From: Hyphomicrobiales bacterium
GTDB taxonomy: Bacteria > Pseudomonadota > Alphaproteobacteria > Rhizobiales > Rhizobiaceae
Direction of reading: 5' to 3'
DNA: 64,000 nucleotides
NCBI GenBank assembly: GCA_011087605.1
Contig: JAALLE010000010.1
Coordinates: 1 to 64,000, forward strand
The notes beneath the pieces were generated by a model. That model was not told where the DNA came from and made no database searches. It was given only the letters and a program-made list of their open reading frames with translations. Shown here one piece after another: positions 58,272 to 64,000 of this stretch (position 1 is its first letter; each line of letters opens with the position of its first letter). A program made the translations under genes and the position numbers.

Positions 58272-59012
58272 TTATATCAGTTGCAGACCCTTCATGCTCG
58301 CATGACCTTGCTTACCAACAATAATATGGTCATGAATCACAATGCCCATGGGGGCCGCAGACTCTATGATGGTGCGGGTCATTTCAATATCTGCACGCGA
58401 AGGAGTGGGGTCTCCTGATGGGTGGTTATGCACCAGAATCAAGGCCGATGCGCTGACTTCAAGCGCCCGCTTGATAACTTCTCTTGGATAGACCGGTGTG
58501 TGGTCGATCGTACCGGTCTGTTGCACTTCATCGGCGATCAGGCCGTTTTTCTTATCGAGAAACAGAATGCGAAACTGCTCAACTTTCTCATGGGCCATTG
58601 TCGCGTTGCAGTAATCGATAACTGATGACCAGGAACTCAATACCGTCTTTTGCTCAATCTCTGAGCGCAGTGACTGACTGGAAATTGCCGCAACGACCTT
58701 AATGTCTCTGGCGGCATTGATTCCGATTTTTGGGACCTGCGTCAACTCACGCTCTGTTGCGCCCAAAACTCCTGAAATTGAGCCAAATCTTTGAAGCAGG
58801 GCTTTTGCAACGGGTTTGGTGTCGACACGTGGAACAAAACGAAACAACAGCAGCTCCAGTAATTCATAATCGGCAAGCACCGATGCGCCGGACCGGCTGA
58901 ATTTTTGCCGCAACCGTTCTCGATGACCGTGATGATGCGGGGCCGGAACCGGCGATGCTGCGCCGGAAGGACCGTTTTGATTGGCTTTTTTGTCGTCCGG
59001 CTTCTCAGCCAT
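58272..59012 (-). CDS. radC: DNA repair protein RadC (JAMM/MPN+ domain)
   Basis: The 246 residues have an N-terminal helix-hairpin-helix part (about 30-105) and a JAB1/MPN domain with the zinc motif H195-x-H197 ... D208 ([14 protein letters not shown]). The old name refers to a DNA repair role that is now doubted. The first 30 residues are a variable His/Pro-rich stretch. Its leader has AGAGCGCATC before the ATG. Between map and the binding-protein gene. Confidence 0.92.
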   Translation of the reverse strand: MAEKPDDKKANQNGPSGAASPVPAPHHHGHRERLRQKFSRSGASVLADYELLELLLFRFVPRVDTKPVAKALLQRFGSISGVLGATERELTQVPKIGINAARDIKVVAAISSQSLRSEIEQKTVLSSWSSVIDYCNATMAHEKVEQFRILFLDKKNGLIADEVQQTGTIDHTPVYPREVIKRALEVSASALILVHNHPSGDPTPSRADIEMTRTIIESAAPMGIVIHDHIIVGKQGHASMKGLQLI

Positions 59013-59020
59013 GATGCGCT

Positions 59021-59818
59021 CTAATCCGTTACATAGGGCGGCTTTGTGTATCCTGCGGGCGAGGTGGTGAAGATTTCACAGCCATCTTCCGTTACACCAA
59101 CGGAATGTTCAAATTGCGCCGACAGAGATCGGTCGCGGGTCACAGCTGTCCACCCATCACGCAGTATTTTCACGTGATGCTTGCCCAGATTTATCATTGG
59201 TTCGATCGTGAAGATCATGCCCGGGCGCATTTCAATGCCCTCATTGACGCTGCCATAGTGCAGTACATTTGGCGCGTCATGAAACAAACGACCCAGTCCA
59301 TGACCGCAAAAATCCCGCACAACACTGCATCTTTGAGCTTCTGCCAGCTCCTGAATGGCCGCCCCGATGGCACCCATTCTATTGCCCGGCTTGACTGCAG
59401 CGATACCCGCCATCAGGCAATCATAGGTAATATCAACAAGACGTTCGGCGGCACGTTTTGGCTGGCCGGCGATATACATGCGGCTGGAATCTCCATGCCA
59501 GCCATCCAGTACAAATGTGATGTCGACATTCAGTATATCGCCATTGCGCAGGGGCTTTTCACCTGGAAAACCGTGACAGACCACGTGATTGAGCGAAATG
59601 CAGCTGGAATAGGGATATCCGCGATAATTCAATGTCGCGGGCACAGCACCGTGATCCATGCCGAATTCATAAACGAACTTGTCGATTGTTGATGTTTTCA
59701 GGCCGGGCTCGATCATTTTGGAGACTTCATCGAGGCACGTGGCGGTGAGCTGGCACGCGCGACGCATGCCGTCGAAATCTTCGGCGGTGTAAAGCTTGAT
59801 CTGCCCGGTGTTTTTCAT
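59021..59818 (-). CDS. map: Methionine aminopeptidase
   Basis: Removes the initiator Met from new proteins. The 265-residue product holds five metal ligands: two Asp in [17 protein letters not shown], His in [11 protein letters not shown], Glu in FTIEPMI and Glu in [14 protein letters not shown] 59818 (MKNTGQ) is chosen; a TTG start at 59851 would add 11 residues. Ends 9 bases from radC. Confidence 0.94.
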   Translation of the reverse strand: MKNTGQIKLYTAEDFDGMRRACQLTATCLDEVSKMIEPGLKTSTIDKFVYEFGMDHGAVPATLNYRGYPYSSCISLNHVVCHGFPGEKPLRNGDILNVDITFVLDGWHGDSSRMYIAGQPKRAAERLVDITYDCLMAGIAAVKPGNRMGAIGAAIQELAEAQRCSVVRDFCGHGLGRLFHDAPNVLHYGSVNEGIEMRPGMIFTIEPMINLGKHHVKILRDGWTAVTRDRSLSAQFEHSVGVTEDGCEIFTTSPAGYTKPPYVTD

Positions 59819-59893
59819 TGGGGCTTCAGCAGCTGCAAGATAGGTGGTCAATTCAGGCTCTTGTCTATTCTCAAATTTAAATGATTGTGGTGC

Positions 59894-60610
59894 TCAAGAG
59901 GCCACGATGGGGATCGGGTCACACGCCACAATTTGTTGGGTTGAGACTTTGCACCGAATGGCCAGCGCTTCAACCCCGTTTGCTGTAGCATTTTCATAGG
60001 CCATAACATATTGCGGGTCCATGTCGCGCGCCAGGGCAAAGCGATCCCCGTCTTCGCGTTGAATGACGTATAACATCACCGCGCGTGCGCCACTGGCCAC
60101 CATGGCCGCCATTTCATTGAGATGTTTGGCACCACGAGCAGTTTTGCAGTCGGGAAATTCATGCAAGCCGCTTTGGCGCAGCAGGTGAACATTTTTGATT
60201 TCCACATAACAGGGGCGGCGTTGCGGGTGTTCCAGTAAAATGTCGATGCGGGAATTTTCGCCATATCGAACTTCCTTGCGCATCTCCTCATAGCCAGCAA
60301 GTTCGGGGATCAAACCTGCGTTGATCGCCTCGGCGGCCAGTTTGTTGGGGTGCATGGTATTGATGCCGACCAGTGTTTTGCCGTCCGGACCGTTAACTTC
60401 CATCAGTTCCAGCGTGTAACGCAGTTTGCGTTTTGGGTTTTGACTGTCGGAAATCCAGACTCGGTTTCCCGGTTCATTCAGCCCAAGCATGGCACCGGGA
60501 TTGGGGCAATGGACAGTCAATTCTGTCCCGTCGCTCAGCCGGACGTCCGCCAAAAAACGTTTGTAGCGTTGGATCAATGTGGCTTCGATCAGCGGTGGGT
60601 CAAATAGCAT
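59894..60610 (-). CDS. sfsA: SfsA family protein (sugar fermentation stimulation protein)
   Basis: 238 residues with the family parts LIEATLIQRYKRFLADV, the OB-like LTVHCPNPGAMLGL, and a PD-(D/E)xK-like centre with VEIKNVHLLR. The real activity is unsettled; a nuclease-like role has been proposed. First of the sfsA-map-radC group, divergent from sdaA. Confidence 0.92.
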   Translation of the reverse strand: MLFDPPLIEATLIQRYKRFLADVRLSDGTELTVHCPNPGAMLGLNEPGNRVWISDSQNPKRKLRYTLELMEVNGPDGKTLVGINTMHPNKLAAEAINAGLIPELAGYEEMRKEVRYGENSRIDILLEHPQRRPCYVEIKNVHLLRQSGLHEFPDCKTARGAKHLNEMAAMVASGARAVMLYVIQREDGDRFALARDMDPQYVMAYENATANGVEALAIRCKVSTQQIVACDPIPIVAS

Positions 60611-60722
60611 CTAAAAATGTCGGAATTAGAATTTATGAATGGTAGGATTGGCATTAGAAAGCTCTATACAAGTCCTGCAGCGCAAATGCAGCAATAAACC
60701 CCTACATTGAGTGGTAAGCGCC

Positions 60723-62135
60723 GTGTTTCTTTCGATTTTTGATCTATTTAAGATCGGTATTGGCCCATCGTCTTCCCATACAATGGGGCCAATGGTGGCC
60801 GCAGTCCGGTTCCTGCACGAAGTTCGAGATGGAGATTGGCCAAAACCGGCTTCCTCCACTGTCGCACGCATACAGGTCTCGCTGCACGGTTCACTTGCCT
60901 TTACGGGCAAAGGTCATGGCAGCGATACGGCGATCATTCTGGGTTTGATGGGATGCGAGCCGGCAACAATGGACCCCGATGCGGTTGCTGGCGTCTTACA
61001 ACTTGCACGAAGCAATAAGGTCATCGGTGCGGAAGGTTTCCCCGCTTGGGATTTTGATCCGGAAGCCGATCTTGTATTTGACTATGACGAAAAGCTCCCA
61101 GGTCACGCCAATGCAATGCGGTTTTCGGCCCTCGATGAACTTGGCAACCCATTAATGCGTCAGATCTATTACTCCGTTGGGGGTGGTTTTGTGGTTGATG
61201 CTCTGGAACTGGGAAGACTGAACGCCGGGTTTGACAATGGCCCGGTAGAGGAGGTGCCTTTTCCCTTCGCCAGCGCAACTGAAATGCTTCAATTGTCGCA
61301 GCAGCACGGCCTGACAATTGCGCAAATGAAACGCAAGAATGAAGAGGCAGTTCGCGGTTCCAGCGGGCTGACCGACGACATACAGGCAATTTGGGGGGCG
61401 ATGGATGCCTGCGTAAAACGCGGTCTGTCACAAGAGGGCGAATTACCCGGCGGTCTGCAGGTCAAGCGGCGGGCCAAAAAAGTTGCCCAAAAACTGGAAC
61501 AAAAATGGTCGACAAACGAGCTTGGTCCATTGGCTGCAAATGACTGGCTGTCAGTGTTTGCAATGGCGGTTAACGAGGAAAATGCAGCTGGTGGCAAGGT
61601 GGTAACCGCACCAACCAATGGCGCTGCCGGTGTTATTCCTGCGGTTATCAGCTATTTTACCAAGTTCAATGCCGGTGCTGGCGACCGCGATATTGAAGAG
61701 TTCCTGTTGACCGCCTCGGCAATCGGCGGGATCATCAAACACAATGCCTCCATTTCTGGCGCGGAAGTTGGCTGTCAGGGTGAAGTGGGATCGGCGGCAG
61801 CCATGGCAGCGGCGGGACTAGCAGCGGTGATGGGTGGAACTCCAGAACAGGTTGAAAACGCTGCTGAAATTGCACTTGAACACCATTTGGGCATGACCTG
61901 CGATCCGGTCGGAGGACTGGTTCAGGTACCCTGCATTGAACGCAACGCGTTGGGGGCGGTTAAGGCCGTCACCGCGGCATCTTTGGCGTTGCACGGTGAC
62001 GGGCAGCATTTTGTACCGCTCGATGTATGCATTGAAACCATGCGTCAAACGGGGATGGATATGGACGAACGGTACAAGGAAACAAGTCAGGGTGGACTGG
62101 CTGTCAACGTGCCCGTAAACATTGTGGAGTGTTGA
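60723..62135 (+). CDS. sdaA: L-serine dehydratase (single-chain, iron-sulfur type)
   Basis: Deaminates L-serine to pyruvate and ammonia. The 470-residue product has PSSSHT (15-20) at the N-terminus and Cys ligands for a 4Fe-4S cluster in EVGCQGEVG, MTCDPVGG and QVPCIERN. GTG 60723 (MFLSIFDLFKIG) gives the normal start; a GTG 12 bases earlier is possible. 46 bases separate it from the carboxylase gene. Confidence 0.93.
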   Translation: MFLSIFDLFKIGIGPSSSHTMGPMVAAVRFLHEVRDGDWPKPASSTVARIQVSLHGSLAFTGKGHGSDTAIILGLMGCEPATMDPDAVAGVLQLARSNKVIGAEGFPAWDFDPEADLVFDYDEKLPGHANAMRFSALDELGNPLMRQIYYSVGGGFVVDALELGRLNAGFDNGPVEEVPFPFASATEMLQLSQQHGLTIAQMKRKNEEAVRGSSGLTDDIQAIWGAMDACVKRGLSQEGELPGGLQVKRRAKKVAQKLEQKWSTNELGPLAANDWLSVFAMAVNEENAAGGKVVTAPTNGAAGVIPAVISYFTKFNAGAGDRDIEEFLLTASAIGGIIKHNASISGAEVGCQGEVGSAAAMAAAGLAAVMGGTPEQVENAAEIALEHHLGMTCDPVGGLVQVPCIERNALGAVKAVTAASLALHGDGQHFVPLDVCIETMRQTGMDMDERYKETSQGGLAVNVPVNIVEC

Positions 62136-62181
62136 ATCGAACTAGGCGGAATTTGGCCCGCAAGGCTGCCGCCGGAGACCC

Positions 62182-64000
62182 ATGATAAAATCGCTTCTGA
62201 TCGCCAACCGTGGTGAAATTGCCTGCCGCATCATCAAGACCGCCCAAACTTTGGGTATCAAGACCATTGCGGTCTATTCGCAAGCGGATGCCGGCGCACG
62301 TCACGTCCGCCTGGCCGACGAAGCTCATTTTATTGGTGGAGCAGCAGCAGCCGACAGCTATTTGCGAAGTGGCCGCATTTTGTCAGTTGCCAAACAGGCT
62401 GGAGCCGAGGCAATTCATCCCGGCTATGGGTTTCTCTCCGAAAATGCCGATTTTGCTGAATTGACTGCTGATGCCGGCATGATTTTCGTTGGACCGCCAG
62501 CTTCGGCGATTCGAGAAATGGGGCTGAAAGACCGGGCAAAGGAAATCATGGTGGAGGCCGGTGTCCCGGTCGTGCCGGGCTATCACGGCAGCAATCAAAG
62601 TCCCGAACTGCTGAAGCGCAAAGCCTATGAAATTGGGTATCCGGTCCTGATCAAGGCGGTTGCCGGGGGCGGTGGCAAAGGCATGCGTAAGGTCGGCAAG
62701 GCCATTGAATTTGATGACGCGCTTGAAGCAGCCAAACGGGAGGCACTCTCCGCATTTGGCAACGATGTTGTTCTTATTGAAAAATTCGTCGAAAAGCCCC
62801 GCCACATCGAGATCCAGGTTTTTGCAGATAGTCACGACAATGTGGTGCATCTGTTTGAGCGAGATTGTTCACTGCAGCGTCGCCACCAAAAGGTGATCGA
62901 GGAAGCTCCGGCGCCTGGTATGAGTGAAGAAATGCGCGCTGCGATGGGGCAGGCAGCCTGTGAAGCAGCTCGGGCTGTCGGCTATCAAGGGGCGGGTACC
63001 GTTGAATTCATTGCCGATGGAGCCGGAGGACTGAGCGCCGACGGGTTCTATTTCATGGAAATGAATACCCGTCTTCAGGTGGAGCACCCGGTCACTGAAA
63101 TGATCACCGGGCTCGACCTGGTGGAATGGCAGTTGCGGGCGGCGGCAGGTGAGAAATTACCTCTTGACCAGGAGGCGCTGACGATCTCCGGCCATGCCGT
63201 GGAAGCGCGTATCTATGCAGAAGACCCCAATACCGGCTTTCTACCGTCTACCGGCAAACTCGTGGCGATGGATCTGGGGTCGCAAACTTCGTCGATACGT
63301 GTCGATACGGGGGTGGAGCAGGGGGATGTGATTTCACCTCATTATGATCCGATGATCGCCAAGCTCATCGTGCATGGAAAAACCCGTCAGGACGCACTCG
63401 ATACCCTGAAAACACGGTTGGAAGAGGCTCAAATAGCCGGACCAGTGACCAATACCGCATTTCTGGCCAAACTGTGCGCAGACAAGACATTCCGCGCTGG
63501 CAAATTTGACACGTCATTGATCGACACAAAAATTGATGGATTGATTACCACGGACGCTGTGGAGCCGAGCACGATCTGCGCCGGAATAGCTGGATTGATT
63601 GCTGTTCAAACCGCACGAATTGCAACGCTGAGCGGGCATGAATTGAACTCTCCCTGGCAGAGCAGCGACGGTTACCAATCGGTGGGGGATCGGGAGCTGG
63701 ATTGGCAGTTTGTGGTCGATGGAAATGAAGAGAGCGCCAGAATTCGGTTTGAATCCGACGGTATCCGGATGACTGACAATCAATCAGCATGGGTCGCAGC
63801 CTCCGCTTCAGCAAAGGTGTATCCGGATGACAAGTCGTTTTTTGTTTTGGATCGCGGACGGCAATCGATTTTTTCGCAAAAAATGCACCAGCTCGCCCAG
63901 GAAGGCAGTTTCGGTACCGCTGATGGTCACATTTCAGTTCCCATGCATGGTAAAATTATTGCCGTAACCGTGCAGGATGGCGATGAAGTGGAGCAGGGTG
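62182..64000 (+). CDS. mccA: Biotin-dependent acyl-CoA carboxylase alpha subunit, probably 3-methylcrotonyl-CoA carboxylase (runs off the window)
   Basis: The open frame begins MIKSLLIANRGEIACRI and continues for 606 codons to the end of the window with no stop, so it is partial. Biotin-carboxylase domain (about 1-450): ATP-grasp glycine loop AVAGGGGKGM, LFERDCSLQRRHQKVIEEAPAPGM, and FMEMNTRLQVEHPVTE. A BT-like linker follows, then the start of the biotinyl carrier domain (VPMHGKIIAVTVQDGDEVEQG) cut just before the expected AMKM site. PGYHG in the ATP-grasp part and overall similarity fit the MCC alpha subunit better than propionyl- or acetyl-CoA carboxylase, but the partner subunit is outside the window. 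Confidence 0.82.
   Translation, partial: MIKSLLIANRGEIACRIIKTAQTLGIKTIAVYSQADAGARHVRLADEAHFIGGAAAADSYLRSGRILSVAKQAGAEAIHPGYGFLSENADFAELTADAGMIFVGPPASAIREMGLKDRAKEIMVEAGVPVVPGYHGSNQSPELLKRKAYEIGYPVLIKAVAGGGGKGMRKVGKAIEFDDALEAAKREALSAFGNDVVLIEKFVEKPRHIEIQVFADSHDNVVHLFERDCSLQRRHQKVIEEAPAPGMSEEMRAAMGQAACEAARAVGYQGAGTVEFIADGAGGLSADGFYFMEMNTRLQVEHPVTEMITGLDLVEWQLRAAAGEKLPLDQEALTISGHAVEARIYAEDPNTGFLPSTGKLVAMDLGSQTSSIRVDTGVEQGDVISPHYDPMIAKLIVHGKTRQDALDTLKTRLEEAQIAGPVTNTAFLAKLCADKTFRAGKFDTSLIDTKIDGLITTDAVEPSTICAGIAGLIAVQTARIATLSGHELNSPWQSSDGYQSVGDRELDWQFVVDGNEESARIRFESDGIRMTDNQSAWVAASASAKVYPDDKSFFVLDRGRQSIFSQKMHQLAQEGSFGTADGHISVPMHGKIIAVTVQDGDEVEQG

Overview
The window reads as ordinary, mostly core chromosome of an alphaproteobacterium, probably from the order Hyphomicrobiales (Rhizobiales). 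The main pointers are a PopZ (DUF2497) gene next to valS, the F1-ATPase inhibitor zeta subunit (DUF1476), a NuoE with an Ala/Lys-rich tail and helix-hairpin-helix end, the nuoA-N / birA / ribonuclease J / methylmalonyl-CoA epimerase / DUF1467 block, a purC-purS-purQ-purL-bolA-grxD block, and sfsA-map-radC. Genus cannot be fixed from the sequence alone.

Layout. 1-4128: a TRAP transporter operon (dctP-dctQ-dctM, minus strand; dctM is broken at the window edge), a TauD/TfdA-type dioxygenase and a divergent MarR regulator with a 16-bp perfect palindrome between them. This is the most accessory-looking and substrate-specific part. 4186-5570: tRNA-Asn and tRNA-Cys flank a small PGPGW-like membrane protein, one unrecognised protein and about 500 bp without a convincing gene. 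5618-20868 (plus): isoaspartyl-methyltransferase-like protein, TolC, PopZ, ValS, a FadL-type outer-membrane protein, a PlsB-like acyltransferase with an apparent CTG start, then the proteostasis set clpP-clpX-lon, HU and an HD phosphohydrolase, with clear Rho-independent terminators. 20924-21120: tRNA-Val and tRNA-Asp (minus).

21347-40646 (plus): the complete 14-gene NADH dehydrogenase I set nuoABCDEFGHIJKLMN, with two extra genes (a MAPEG-family membrane protein and a DUF3291 protein) between nuoF and nuoG, running straight into birA, rnj, mce and a DUF1467 protein. 40714-43941 (plus): a DUF805-like membrane protein, murI, rpsD and a frameshifted ttcA. 43938-51108 (minus): an AAC(6')-like GNAT acetyltransferase, DUF2461, grxD, a small membrane protein, bolA, purL, a lipoprotein, purQ, a small exported protein, purS and purC. 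51316-52417 (plus): ATPase inhibitor zeta and an HpcH/HpaI aldolase. 52448-60610 (minus): an RBBP9-like hydrolase, purB, a frameshifted DUF2259 gene, rpe, a P1-family peptidase, an orphan periplasmic binding protein, radC, map and sfsA. 60723-64000 (plus): L-serine dehydratase and the start of a biotin-dependent acyl-CoA carboxylase alpha subunit that runs off the end.

How it works together: the centre is respiratory complex I and associated housekeeping; the right half holds most de novo purine genes after PRPP amidotransferase (purS/Q/L, purC, purB), with the BolA/Grx4 iron-sulfur pair downstream. Two genes (ttcA, DUF2259) are each broken at a homopolymer run and dctM is broken at the contig edge, so sequencing error must be ruled out before calling pseudogenes. 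I found no CRISPR array, insertion sequence, prophage or obvious defence system. The best candidates for something less described are the MarR/dioxygenase/TRAP module, the MAPEG-DUF3291 pair inside the nuo operon, the AAC(6')-like enzyme and several unexplained palindromes in promoter regions.
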